DNA of 64,000 nucleotides from positions 1 through 64,000 of IMG/VR virus record IMGVR_UViG_3300033146_000601; one strand, written 5' to 3'. The translations under genes and the position numbers were made by a program. Positions 36,539 through 46,094 of this stretch are shown in pieces; position 1 is the first letter of the stretch; every line of letters begins with the position of its first letter. Under the pieces are notes generated by a model. The model saw only the letters and a program-made list of their open reading frames with translations. It had not been told where the DNA came from and made no database searches. The DNA is from a virus.

Positions 36539-36564
36539 AATATTCAATAGTTTTATATAGAAAT
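36539..36564 (+). promoter_or_regulatory. Candidate promoter, + strand of a divergent pair
   Basis: AATATTC, 11 nt, ATAGAAAT, TATATTA: a full match to the consensus, 9 nt before ATG 36574. Confidence 0.65.
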
Positions 36565-36573
36565 TATATTAAT

Positions 36574-37107
36574 ATGAAAAATTCGAAACGAATTTTTCTT
36601 GCTATCAAGACAACTAAAGTTTTTTCAAAGGTTGGGACAATTCCCCCCCAATACTTTGAAAAAACTTTAGCTAGTCGCCAACCTGATGGGGTTGGTTCGA
36701 TTTTTAATAAAGTCATCACTGAAGATGACATTATTAATGCTAATTGGGCCGATTACCATCATCCAAACTTAATGTTTGGGTGTACAGCGTTCAGATCGTC
36801 CATACCAGGACGGTTGGGTGTTGTAAGGTTGAAGGATCTCAATCCGTCTATAATGGTATCCCTCGTGGATCCAAAAGAGACGGGTCAGGTCTCAGCTGTA
36901 ATTAAGACTTCGGCGCAGATAGTTGCTCCGGATGTTGATTTTACGGTTGTTATCCTGGGAAAAGAGGGAGGACAAGAAATTGTGTTTACCCTCCATCCTG
37001 GAGATCCTATTTTACCCAGTGAAGTTTCTTCAAAACTTGCTGGGAAGACCATTTCAATTTCAGAAGCAATTGCTTTGGGATTGGAATGGGCTTCATTGAA
37101 TCATTAG
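36574..37107 (+). CDS. Hypothetical protein on an isolated + strand unit, GC-richer
   Basis: 177 residues. The promoter ends only 9 nt before ATG and there is no SD, so the transcript may be nearly leaderless. Beta-rich, with TFVVILGKEGGQ-like strand and VFTLHPGDPILPSEV, the kind of G-D-P turn seen in small phage proteins, then an ALGLEWASL helix. Codons use more G and C than in neighbours (ctc, gga, cgg, acg). Possibly acquired. No function recognised. Confidence 0.65.
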   Translation: MKNSKRIFLAIKTTKVFSKVGTIPPQYFEKTLASRQPDGVGSIFNKVITEDDIINANWADYHHPNLMFGCTAFRSSIPGRLGVVRLKDLNPSIMVSLVDPKETGQVSAVIKTSAQIVAPDVDFTVVILGKEGGQEIVFTLHPGDPILPSEVSSKLAGKTISISEAIALGLEWASLNH

Positions 37108-37132
37108 ATTCAATGTAAACGTGCAAAGAGTT

Positions 37133-37300
37133 CATAGTTAAGCTTATGACTACGTAAAGTCATGAAAACTATGTCAGGTTGTTAATCTATTCCTGTTAAA
37201 AAAAAGATTAATGCGGTCGTCACTGCCAAAGGGTCATAAGTGATACAGGAGTAAACCTGTATAAACAATCAACGAATTACATTGGGTAATTCGTTTTTAT
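37133..37300 (+). ncRNA. Candidate structured RNA with own terminator
   Basis: Between the + gene and the next small gene. Stems are CATAGTT/AACTATG enclosing ATGACT/AGTCAT, then a junction closed by GGTTGTT (37177) and AACAATC (37264) with arms TTAATCT/AGATTAA, TCACT/AGTGA and TACAGG/CCTGTA, then the ACGAATTAC/GTAATTCGT terminator. The layout looks like a folded RNA, or a 3' UTR, with no ORF of note. No known family recognised. Confidence 0.45.
37272..37298 (+). terminator. Intrinsic terminator
   Basis: 9-bp stem ACGAATTAC / GTAATTCGT with a 5-nt loop followed by TTTTT. Confidence 0.8.
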
Positions 37301-37352
37301 TTGAACCTGATATATTAATAACCAAAATCTAAAGATTCAAGGAGAAGTTTTT

Positions 37353-37514
37353 ATGAAATTTACAATTTCGAACGAAAAAGGATCTGTTTCAATTGAGAAA
37401 GAATCTAATACATTTAAAGTTAAAGGATCATTTCAAGGAGTCAAACTTGAATTTGAAGCCCCAGCAGTTTCAGAAAAAAAAGATAATTTAATTTATTTAA
37501 AAGAAATCGGTGAA
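37353..37514 (+). CDS. Hypothetical small protein
   Basis: 53 residues, MKFTISNEKGSVSIEKESN..., ending LIYLKRNR. Strong SD AAGGAGAAG 6 nt before ATG. Beta-rich, acidic-basic alternation, no family. Last gene of the + strand unit, followed by a bidirectional terminator. Confidence 0.6.
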
Positions 37515-37536
37515 CCCGGTATATAAAAAAATTAAT

Positions 37537-37567
37537 CCTCGCATTCAATTAGAATGCGAGGACTTTT
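37537..37567. terminator. Bidirectional terminator
   Basis: 10-bp stem CCTCGCATTC / GAATGCGAGG, followed by T-rich sequence on the + strand. It separates the + gene at 37353-37514 from the convergent ligase gene ending at 37570. Confidence 0.8.
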
Positions 37568-37569
37568 AT

Positions 37570-38904
37570 TTATTTTTTTTTAACGATTGTTTTATAATGA
37601 ATAGATTCGGAAAAATCTACACAATCATCAGGATCTTTATCAATTCTATTAGCGACAAAAATCGGAAAACGAGGTTTAGATGCATTAGTAAATCCTTGAA
37701 ATTTTATTTCAATTACTTCCGGAATATTATCTAACATATCTTTTCGTTCCATATCAGTAAATCCTGAACCTACTTTAAATGATATTTTTTTATCATCAAT
37801 CATATAATAGCAATTCAATTTACCAACTAAATTAGAATATTTCCCTTCTCCAAAATCAAAATCTTCAACAATAACATCAAGATCGATTTCATCCGAATAC
37901 ATAAACTTTTTACATTTTAACCAATTATTAGATCGTTTATATTCATATTTAGAAGATAAATTTTTACAAACTATTCCTTCTTCTCCAGAATTACATATCT
38001 GTTCAGTTAATTTTATTAAATCATCATTTGTTTTATAATCAGAACAAATATGATGTTCAACTAATTTTAATTTTTTAAATTGTTTAGTTTTTGCTGCATA
38101 TTTAAATATATTAAATAATATTTTATAACGTTCACTAAATGGAATTTTCGGAATAGTTAAATCAAATATATTAAAAGTAAAATTAGAATTATCAAATTCT
38201 TTACTTCGACATTCACCCATTAAATTTTGGAAATCAGTAGTTATGACTTCACCATCTTTTAAAATATCATCTGTATAATATGGAGGAACGATCTTTTTAA
38301 ATATTTTATCAAATCGTTCTAGTTCTTTATCAAAAATTGAAAAATTATTATAATTCAATCCATTTCGACTAAAATATGATCCATTATTTGCTACAACTCT
38401 AACCCCATCTAATTTAATAGACCAACACATATTATCAAATGTATTACAAGCTTTTATATGTTTATCTATATCATCTATACATAACATAACACCAAAATCA
38501 GGAAGATTCGGGAATACTTTTTTAAATGTTTTTAATCCTGCCCCAACTTTTAATTTTTTATTAATAATGCGTTTAATTACGTCTACCGTATATTCATCAT
38601 ATGATGCAAATTTAGACAACCAAAGATTATCATCATTAGTTGCCCCATTTTTAGTAGTTAAATAATCTAACATTTTCCATAAATTAATATGATCTTCTGT
38701 CATATATTTAGATTTAAATTCATTATCTAATTTAATAAATTCAAGTTTTGTCACATTATACCGTTTATAAATATTCAAACATAATTCAACAACTTTACTA
38801 AAATCAGAATTAGTTTCATATTGTTTGATTATTTTCAATTTTTCAGATGATTTTGATGTTTCTGATATTAATTGCAAAATATCATAAACTGGTTTTAAAG
38901 ACAT
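37570..38904 (-). CDS. ATP-dependent DNA ligase
   Basis: 444 residues. CWSIKLDGVRVV has the adenylated lysine (about K164) in the K-x-D-G-x-R form. KDGEVITTDFQNLMGE and GEEGIVCKN are motifs III-IV, and NWLKCKKF motif V. VDVDLIVEDFDFGEGKYSN-like segments and the C-terminal OB part follow. Seals nicks in replicated phage DNA. ATG follows AAGGAATTTAATT. Confidence 0.9.
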   Translation of the reverse strand: MSLKPVYDILQLISETSKSSEKLKIIKQYETNSDFSKVVELCLNIYKRYNVTKLEFIKLDNEFKSKYMTEDHINLWKMLDYLTTKNGATNDDNLWLSKFASYDEYTVDVIKRIINKKLKVGAGLKTFKKVFPNLPDFGVMLCIDDIDKHIKACNTFDNMCWSIKLDGVRVVANNGSYFSRNGLNYNNFSIFDKELERFDKIFKKIVPPYYTDDILKDGEVITTDFQNLMGECRSKEFDNSNFTFNIFDLTIPKIPFSERYKILFNIFKYAAKTKQFKKLKLVEHHICSDYKTNDDLIKLTEQICNSGEEGIVCKNLSSKYEYKRSNNWLKCKKFMYSDEIDLDVIVEDFDFGEGKYSNLVGKLNCYYMIDDKKISFKVGSGFTDMERKDMLDNIPEVIEIKFQGFTNASKPRFPIFVANRIDKDPDDCVDFSESIHYKTIVKKK

Positions 38905-38918
38905 AATTAAATTCCTTA

Positions 38919-40118
38919 TTATATATTAATAATTTGTTTTTCTGTACTGAATAACCCACAAGCATCCAATGTAGTATCGGGCACTAATGAAATTATTTCG
39001 CCAGGATCTTGATTCGATATAGTTGTTGTGCATGCTTTTCCAAATGAAGATGGATGTATATTACTAACTTCTGACGGGGGTCTTGTCATATTAGGAGTAA
39101 TTAAACTAATTCGAGACAATAATAATGGATATAAATTAGTAGTGTCATATAAAAAATTACCACTTAATCCTGAATTTGCTCCATTAGAAAGTTTGGCTGA
39201 TGTTAAAAAATATTTAATAATATTTAACTCATTTATATTTAATCTACTTTTTATTCCGCCTTTCGATGTGTCGATTGACAATGAAGTAATTTTATTAATA
39301 TATGGTTTTAGAATAAACTCCAAAAATGTAACACGCTTAAATGAAAAATCTATAAAACTGACCGGTCCAGATAATGATAATTCAAAACTTTTTAATATAA
39401 TTTGTTTTAAATTAATTTCTGGCAAATCAGGATAACATTGCCGATATATATTCTTTGTATAATCATCCAAAATTATCAATTCTAATTTTTCAATTATAGT
39501 TTTCAAATCTGGATCTGTATTAAATTTAATACTAAATAAATGTGTTAAATCATCAATTGTGTAAATTTCTTGATCTAATTTATTAAAAGCACAAAAATCA
39601 TTATATAATTTTACCTCATTTTCATTTTCTTCATCTATAAATAATTGTAAAAATGCAGTTAATGGAATATTCTGTCTAGTAATTATAACTAATCCTTGTT
39701 CAAAATAATATGTAATACTATTAAATAATGTTGAAATAATTAAACTATTTTTTTTAACTGTTATTGGATAATCAATCAAATATAACCCTGGAACATAATA
39801 ATTTCCATTTAAATAAAAGTAATTATCTTCAATTAAAGTAGGAACAAATAATGATAAAAACTCATCTTCTTCATTTGTTATATTATTTTTAACTGTTACA
39901 CTAATTTTTGAAAACTTTGAATTATACATTCCTGTATAATTTATTTTATCTTCAATTTTTTTATCAATTATTGTTAAATAATTATTTCTTAGACTAGAAA
40001 CAAAATTAACACCATATTCAATATAATTTAATATTTGGAAATATTCATATTTTCTAAATGATATCGGGTTAATATATTTGTAAAAATCTGAGGTTTTTCT
40101 AGACTGTAATAAATTCAT
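38919..40118 (-). CDS. RNA polymerase beta N-terminal subunit, set 2
   Basis: 399 residues. It ends with NIHPSSFGKACTTTISNQDP then GEIISL, the rif-region LHPSH-G---P-E-PGE equivalent, and TTLDACGLF just before the point where the C-terminal gene begins. Domains before it fit the beta lobe. Third of the set-2 genes in transcription order (beta', SSB, beta C, beta N). Promoter motif 55 nt upstream of the ATG at 40118. Confidence 0.78.
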   Translation of the reverse strand: MNLLQSRKTSDFYKYINPISFRKYEYFQILNYIEYGVNFVSSLRNNYLTIIDKKIEDKINYTGMYNSKFSKISVTVKNNITNEEDEFLSLFVPTLIEDNYFYLNGNYYVPGLYLIDYPITVKKNSLIISTLFNSITYYFEQGLVIITRQNIPLTAFLQLFIDEENENEVKLYNDFCAFNKLDQEIYTIDDLTHLFSIKFNTDPDLKTIIEKLELIILDDYTKNIYRQCYPDLPEINLKQIILKSFELSLSGPVSFIDFSFKRVTFLEFILKPYINKITSLSIDTSKGGIKSRLNINELNIIKYFLTSAKLSNGANSGLSGNFLYDTTNLYPLLLSRISLITPNMTRPPSEVSNIHPSSFGKACTTTISNQDPGEIISLVPDTTLDACGLFSTEKQIINI

Positions 40119-40171
40119 AAAAAATCCTTTTTTTAAAAAAATTAAAATAAATAAATATTATTATTTAAATT

Positions 40172-40179
40172 ATTTCTAT
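40172..40179 (-). promoter_or_regulatory. Candidate promoter
   Basis: - strand ATAGAAAT after ATTATTT box and 11 nt, 55 nt before the beta N-terminal start. Confidence 0.5.
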
Positions 40180-40200
40180 ATGAAATAGTTAAATAATAGA

Positions 40201-40238
40201 AGCCCATACTAATATAATTATTAGTATGGGCTTTTTTT
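40201..40238. terminator. Terminator-like hairpin
   Basis: 12-bp stem GCCCATACTAAT / ATTAGTATGGGC next to the stop of the beta C gene. The T-run is on the + strand side, so on the - strand it acts as a plain hairpin before the beta N promoter. Confidence 0.6.
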
Positions 40239-42189
40239 AGTCGTCTAGAAATTCAATAAATACTGAAGCAACCCGTTTGGTACCTCCACTATGGTTTTTA
40301 ATATCAGGCATATGATATTCTCCAGTGTCCATTAACTGTTCAATTAAATCTGTTTTTTCACTTACATAATCTGATTTAACTGTTAAAAGTTCTTTAAGAG
40401 CTATATCGCAACCGCTAGTAGCGATGGATTCAGTTTCCATTTGTCCAACGGTTTGACCTCCTTTTTTAGCTCGTCCTTTATAAGGTTGCCCAGTAATAAA
40501 TTTATATTTTCCTAATGCCCTAGAATGTATAATTTTATCGGCAATTTTATTTAATTTCATAATATATGTAGGCCCGCATAAAATATTTTTTAATGTGACA
40601 TCTCCATTAATTGTGAAATTTAATTTAAAATCTAATTTGTCTTTCATATATAATAATAATTCTTTTTTTAATATTATATCTTCTCTTGGAGGAATAGATG
40701 CCTTCATAATATTTTTAATATCAATTTCTTTAAAAGCTGGCGCTTCTATAAATAAATTAGAATCGTTAATATTTTTAATTAATTTTTGTTTTTCATCTTC
40801 ATCAGTTTGAATAGTTTTGATTAAATCTTTTACTTGATTATAATATTCTTCATCATTCAAATTATAAATAATATCATTATTTAATTTAGTCAAATATTGA
40901 TCAATATTATCTGGATCATTTTTAATTTTAGATTCAATCGACATTACATTTTTACTAACAATACATTCACTAATTTGGCTAATATTCATTCTACTATATA
41001 CACCAAATGGATTAAAAATTAAATCCAATGGCAATTTAGTATCTTTGGTCATAGGTCGCAATTCATCTGGTAAAATTAAAGATGTTACCCCTTTGCCTGC
41101 ATATCTATTACATAACTTATCACCGAATTGACATATATTATCATCAACCAATTCAATTTCTAATATATATAATGCATGTTTCATTGTTTCATTATTAGAA
41201 GTGATATCATTAGATTGATATACTAATTGTTCTTTTGCAACTTTAATTGCCAATTGTTCAGTAAATTCAGTTTTAATATCATTAAATGTTGTGAATATAT
41301 CTTGATCACAATAAGCATCATATAATATTTGTAATATTTTTTCTAATTGAGGATCAATCAAATTAATTGTTTTATTCAATTTATGTATTTTGATATTATT
41401 AACAACTGCATTTGACAACTTAGTTTTTGTATCATCAATTGTATAAGATGTTAACATAGAACTATCTGATAAATTAATCAAATCAATAATATTCATATTT
41501 TTTACAATAGATAATTTACGTTTAATACTTTTTGAAGATAAATTATTAGCTTGATTTGGTTTAATTTGACTACATACGATTTTATTTTTAATTTTATCAC
41601 CAATATTAGGAAAATATATTAATTCCGAATCAAATATTTTTCTTAACACTGTATGTTCAAAAATAGGAATTAATATGTTTTCTCGTAATTGAGTTTTAGC
41701 TTTATTACTAAATAATTCACTTATAACTAATGCATCTTCATGATTATAACCGAAAAAATTAAAATATCCAGTCATAGTATTATATCCAAATGAGGGAACA
41801 CCATTTTTAAAATCATTATATGAAAATATAATATCATGTTTTTTAAAATGAGTATCCTTAGGCAAAGATGTTCTTAATTTAGATGTAAAAATTCCAATAG
41901 TTTGTTTAAATATTGGAATATATCTAACATTCAATTTATCTAATTTTATATAATGAAATATAATAATATTATTATCATTATAGAGTACTACACCATCATC
42001 TTCAGCAATTTGAATTGAACGGTGGGCAGTATTAGTTAAATTTCTATAATTATTTGAAATTACATATGGTATATCTGCATTTTTATGAACAAGAGCTTGA
42101 CCTAATTGTTTAGTAGCCATGCCAGATCTTGTTGCATCACAACTTCCAATAAATGGTAAACTATTTAAATTGATACTTGATATTCCCAA
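40237..42189 (-). CDS. RNA polymerase beta C-terminal subunit, set 2
   Basis: 650 residues. LPFIGSCDATRSGMATKQLG opens where cellular beta reads FLEHDDANRALMGSNMQ. FGYNHEDALVISE, QFGDKLCNRYAGKGVTSLIL (catalytic lysines kept), NPFGVYSRMNISQI and KGRAKKGGQTVGQMETESIA are all canonical. Starts at TTG (42189), 5 nt after the SSB stop, with AAGGAC upstream, so translation is probably coupled. Confidence 0.9.
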   Translation of the reverse strand: MGISSINLNSLPFIGSCDATRSGMATKQLGQALVHKNADIPYVISNNYRNLTNTAHRSIQIAEDDGVVLYNDNNIIIFHYIKLDKLNVRYIPIFKQTIGIFTSKLRTSLPKDTHFKKHDIIFSYNDFKNGVPSFGYNTMTGYFNFFGYNHEDALVISELFSNKAKTQLRENILIPIFEHTVLRKIFDSELIYFPNIGDKIKNKIVCSQIKPNQANNLSSKSIKRKLSIVKNMNIIDLINLSDSSMLTSYTIDDTKTKLSNAVVNNIKIHKLNKTINLIDPQLEKILQILYDAYCDQDIFTTFNDIKTEFTEQLAIKVAKEQLVYQSNDITSNNETMKHALYILEIELVDDNICQFGDKLCNRYAGKGVTSLILPDELRPMTKDTKLPLDLIFNPFGVYSRMNISQISECIVSKNVMSIESKIKNDPDNIDQYLTKLNNDIIYNLNDEEYYNQVKDLIKTIQTDEDEKQKLIKNINDSNLFIEAPAFKEIDIKNIMKASIPPREDIILKKELLLYMKDKLDFKLNFTINGDVTLKNILCGPTYIMKLNKIADKIIHSRALGKYKFITGQPYKGRAKKGGQTVGQMETESIATSGCDIALKELLTVKSDYVSEKTDLIEQLMDTGEYHMPDIKNHSGGTKRVASVFIEFLDD

Positions 42190-42193
42190 ATTA

Positions 42194-42529
42194 TTAGTCC
42201 TTTTCTTCTAATTTAATTAGTTTTGAACAAATAATTTCTGGCAATTTTATAATTTTATTTTGAGAATCAACCACTTCATGGTAATGTAATTTACCAATAA
42301 TATATATTTTAGTACCAATTGCTAAAGATAATGCAAAAATAGCATGTTTTTTCCACAATTTTAAATTATGATATTCAGTTTGGGTCACCATTTTATTATG
42401 TTTTTTACTAAAATAAGTTTCATTAGTCGCTATTCGACATTTAACACCAATTGGGTCATTGTTAATTTTCATAGGATCCAGAACAATATACCCAACTAAA
42501 ATTACTTTATTTTCACAAGTGTAATCCAT
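42194..42529 (-). CDS. ssb: Single-strand DNA-binding protein (OB fold)
   Basis: 111 residues. NKVILVGYIVLDP opens strand 1, then FSKKHNKMVTQTEYHNLKLW and GTKIYIIGKLHYHE give the usual SSB strands. There is no acidic tip (it ends LEEKD), so it is a minimal SSB. It lies between the RNAP set-2 beta' and beta C genes, so it may couple transcription and replication, which is inference. Confidence 0.82.
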   Translation of the reverse strand: MDYTCENKVILVGYIVLDPMKINNDPIGVKCRIATNETYFSKKHNKMVTQTEYHNLKLWKKHAIFALSLAIGTKIYIIGKLHYHEVVDSQNKIIKLPEIICSKLIKLEEKD

Positions 42530-42553
42530 AAAAAACCTTTTTAAGTTATATGA

Positions 42554-45500
42554 TTATAATTTATCTAACCAAATCTTTTCATATAATGTTAATTTTGTTC
42601 CAGTATTATCTGTTAAATATGGTAATGATTTTATATTTGGTTGAAATAAACAACTTAATCTTGGACGTATATTATATGCCATATTAAGTTGTCCAGATTT
42701 ATAAACTATTTTATTATTTTGATTATATCTCCAAAATACATTTGGGTCTTTATTAGTTAAAAACATATTAGCAAATATACATTCAACAAATGATGAAAAT
42801 AATGTCCCAACTTCTAATAAATATGACATAAGTTCTTCATAATATTCAGTCGGATGCTTGTTAATTATAGTTTGAGTTTTTAATATTTGTTTAATATGTA
42901 CAAGAATAGCAATAACATCATTATTTTCAACAGGATATTTAATTTCATCAAAAACAATTACATTATCATGGCATAACAAAAACCCTTCAATCCCATCAAA
43001 AATATTTACTGGATTACTATCAAAATATAATTCACATTTACCATTAATGTTTTTAATATTTATTAAATGATCATGAATAAATTGTTTAACATTTTCATCA
43101 ATATCTAAATTTGCTGCACCTGAAGTATGAAAAGTTCGCATAACTAATTGTGTTAATCGTTCTGATACTAATTGACCAGCCATAATCCCAACATAATTGG
43201 TTCGAAGCGATCTAGCACCAAAACATTTTTTACAAATTTGAAAATTTTGGGTTTGACATGTAATTGGTGATCTTATTGATATTTTTTTATTTATATATGT
43301 TTTGGCAGTATTAAAATCTAATATTTTCCAATTACGATCATTTGAATAAATATCTCTATAATATTTACCAGTTAATGTTTTAGCATGTGTTTTACTAAAC
43401 ACAATAGTATCAATATGCAAATCAGTTCCACAATCATTTTCAATAATTTCCAATGGGGATAATGCCATTGATAAAGTTCGTTGCATATATCCAGATTCAG
43501 GTGTTGATTTACTTTTATCAACAACTCCTTTTCTAGCTCCCAAACTTGTTTCAAGAAAATCTGCTTGATTTAATCCTTTAATTAAATTTGATGTTATTGG
43601 TTTATTTGATACAATATTTTGTGCGTCGGCAATATATCCAATATTCATACATGTTCTAGCTAATTGAGATTTACTAAATCGTGATCCAGATTTAAATAAT
43701 TTATATAAATCACAATCTTTATTCATTTCTGTTAAACACTTATCAATTAATGCTTCATTAATATGTGTCCCAATATATGGATTATTTTTAGGTAAATTCA
43801 TAAATAAATGTTCTATTTTATCATTTAACATATTTATCATTTCATTAACATTAATTGATGGACAATGATCAGTACTACTGATAAAAAATAATATTTGTCT
43901 GTTTAAATTGTGTAAATTATCATGAAATTTATCTTGATTGAATTCAAATATTATTTTACTAACTAATTCAGATTCAGATTTACCAATAAATTGATTAATT
44001 AATATTGAATCGAACCCAGCCCATTTATTAATCAAACACATCCCATATGAATATGTTTTATTAATAAAGTTAACTGGACAATCCAAATTATAATTCCAAT
44101 AATCAAAATTTTCAGGTAATAAGTCCAAAGATGTTAATTGAATTGGAACTTTATCATAATTAATATTAAATGAACTTATTATAAACATTCCATATAATGC
44201 TTCATGTCGAAGTGTAGCTAACATTGTTTCATTAGAATCATATTTAAACTTATATTTCAAATATGATTTATCATGCATTTCTTTTAATGCTGATTGATCC
44301 GCAATTGCAAATAATGCTAATGTATCCCCATCTAAATCAGCATTCATTGGAGCCAATGTTAATGGAGATATTCCAATTGTTAAATCATTTTTATCCTTAT
44401 TAGGTAAAACTTGAACTGTTGGAATACTATGTGAATATAATGTAGGGGCTCTATTTAAAAACATCAATCGTTTTAATTCATATTTATCTTGACAAAACCA
44501 CACCAAAAATTCTTGAAATAATCTTTCATTTTCTTCATTTTTAATACCTTCTAATAAAATTTTATTAAAGCAATATGTATAATCATAATCTTTATATTTA
44601 GTTAACCAATACACAAAGTATGGCCCCCATAATTCTTTTAATATATCATGAGGTGCCGTAATTTGATAACAGTTTAAACTTGGATCAATTTTAATAACTG
44701 ATCTGGCTGAAAACTCTACTGATTTTCCTAAAATATTTTTCCTAATTATTCCAGGTTTGCCTGATAATAATTTATATACTTCTGCATAAATATTATTAAT
44801 TTGTTCTTGATACGCACAAGATTTAATATCATATTCAAAAAATTCGGATTCAACAATTGCCTGAGTTAATTGACCAGATTTAATCGTTATTCGAATTTTT
44901 TCAATAATTTGCGGTTCAATTTCATGTAAATAATCTGCGAATGGTAAATTAATTTTATTACAATTTAATACTGATTTATAATATTTATTAATTATTGGAA
45001 ATCGTTTTTTATTTTGATCAATATCAATTGTAAACATTCGTGCATTTGGGGGTAATACTTTAAGTGATTTAGTAAAAATATTATCTGTAATTAATTCAGT
45101 AGCAATAGGGACATTTAAATGTTTATGTAAAAATGTTAATCCTAAAAATAAAGTATATATTCCAGTAATTCTAAATGGGATTACTAAATATCCTTGTTCA
45201 GAATTTAATGTTTTTACAATTTTAAGTTTAGTTTTATCATATTTTACAGCTAAATATCGTTTATTGATAATATTAACATCAGATTTTTTTGGGTCAATTA
45301 TTAATTTGCATAATTGACCCAAATATTTAATAACCAATTTTTGTTTAGTTGTCTTAATATATGGAAATATAGTTTGAATTTCTCCAAATTGTGTAAACCT
45401 AAGGTCACTAGACCCACATAAAACATTACATTTTGGACAAATTTGGTTATCAAAATTAATACTATTATATTTTCCACATAAACATTGATGATCTCGTATT

Positions 45501-45607
45501 GGCCCAAAAATCACTTGTGAAAATAATCCATCTTGTGTTTCTCTATTAATTTGTGTTTTTCCTTGAAAATCTTTAGCATTGGTTACTAATCCACCAAGAT
45601 GTGACAT
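42554..45607 (-). CDS. RNA polymerase beta' subunit, set 2, one piece
   Basis: 1017 residues. CLCGKYNSI then CPKCNVLCG zinc ribbon near the N terminus. KPGIIRKNILGKSVEFSARS and FLNRAPTLYSHSIP follow, then LAPMNADLDGDTLALFAI with the catalytic Asp triad. ICKKCFGARSLRTNYVGIMA with LVMRTFHTSGAANL is a canonical trigger loop. The C terminus ends near KIWLDKL. Unlike set 1 it is unsplit and keeps the normal catalytic loop. Confidence 0.92.
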   Translation of the reverse strand: MSHLGGLVTNAKDFQGKTQINRETQDGLFSQVIFGPIRDHQCLCGKYNSINFDNQICPKCNVLCGSSDLRFTQFGEIQTIFPYIKTTKQKLVIKYLGQLCKLIIDPKKSDVNIINKRYLAVKYDKTKLKIVKTLNSEQGYLVIPFRITGIYTLFLGLTFLHKHLNVPIATELITDNIFTKSLKVLPPNARMFTIDIDQNKKRFPIINKYYKSVLNCNKINLPFADYLHEIEPQIIEKIRITIKSGQLTQAIVESEFFEYDIKSCAYQEQINNIYAEVYKLLSGKPGIIRKNILGKSVEFSARSVIKIDPSLNCYQITAPHDILKELWGPYFVYWLTKYKDYDYTYCFNKILLEGIKNEENERLFQEFLVWFCQDKYELKRLMFLNRAPTLYSHSIPTVQVLPNKDKNDLTIGISPLTLAPMNADLDGDTLALFAIADQSALKEMHDKSYLKYKFKYDSNETMLATLRHEALYGMFIISSFNINYDKVPIQLTSLDLLPENFDYWNYNLDCPVNFINKTYSYGMCLINKWAGFDSILINQFIGKSESELVSKIIFEFNQDKFHDNLHNLNRQILFFISSTDHCPSINVNEMINMLNDKIEHLFMNLPKNNPYIGTHINEALIDKCLTEMNKDCDLYKLFKSGSRFSKSQLARTCMNIGYIADAQNIVSNKPITSNLIKGLNQADFLETSLGARKGVVDKSKSTPESGYMQRTLSMALSPLEIIENDCGTDLHIDTIVFSKTHAKTLTGKYYRDIYSNDRNWKILDFNTAKTYINKKISIRSPITCQTQNFQICKKCFGARSLRTNYVGIMAGQLVSERLTQLVMRTFHTSGAANLDIDENVKQFIHDHLINIKNINGKCELYFDSNPVNIFDGIEGFLLCHDNVIVFDEIKYPVENNDVIAILVHIKQILKTQTIINKHPTEYYEELMSYLLEVGTLFSSFVECIFANMFLTNKDPNVFWRYNQNNKIVYKSGQLNMAYNIRPRLSCLFQPNIKSLPYLTDNTGTKLTLYEKIWLDKL

Positions 45608-45626
45608 TATAAATCCTTTTCAAATA

Positions 45627-46064
45627 TTAATTATCGGATTCTAAAATATTAAGTATTTCATTAGTTGCCATTTTATAATTAGTTTGGACTTTAGTATTTT
45701 CAACAATTAATGCTGATACATTAGTTAAATTAGTTTTTTTAACGGGATTACATTTTTTTTCATGTTTATCTGTAAATTCATGTTTAGCATGTATTGCCAG
45801 ATTATTTACTATGTAATTATCATTTTTAATTCTATTCATAAATGAGACAGAGTGTTTAAATTTAAATCTCATAGTATCATGTCCTAACCGACTAGAAAAT
45901 ATTTTAAAAGCTATAAATTTTCCAAATCCTCGAATAGGACATGATCCTACAAAACAACTTTTTTGGATTATCATGTTAAATAAATCATGAATTAAATTAA
46001 CAATATCAACATTTGGATATTTTTTCATTAAATCATGCTCTATATCTGGTGGAAGTTTAAACAT
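45627..46064 (-). CDS. HU/IHF-like DNA-binding protein, tentative
   Basis: 145 residues. The first 75 residues follow the HU layout: helices, then CPIRGFGKFIAFKI (as in xGFGTF), then a beta arm, then FKHSVSFMNRIK at the place of FKxGKxLK. The C-terminal half is basic and Cys/His-containing with no match. Would bend or coat DNA. Promoter motifs are distant, so it is probably in the beta' operon. Confidence 0.4.
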   Translation of the reverse strand: MFKLPPDIEHDLMKKYPNVDIVNLIHDLFNMIIQKSCFVGSCPIRGFGKFIAFKIFSSRLGHDTMRFKFKHSVSFMNRIKNDNYIVNNLAIHAKHEFTDKHEKKCNPVKKTNLTNVSALIVENTKVQTNYKMATNEILNILESDN

Positions 46065-46094
46065 AATTAGTCCTTTGATTGTTTTTGAATATAA

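Noticed and set aside
37133-37300. tRNA or tmRNA at 37.1-37.3 kb
   Set aside because: No CCA-acceptor stem pairing, TpsiC loop or anticodon arm of tRNA form.
39028-39435. 135-residue + strand ORF inside RNAP beta N-terminal gene
   Set aside because: Opposite strand shadow with no SD, while the - strand frame has clear beta motifs.
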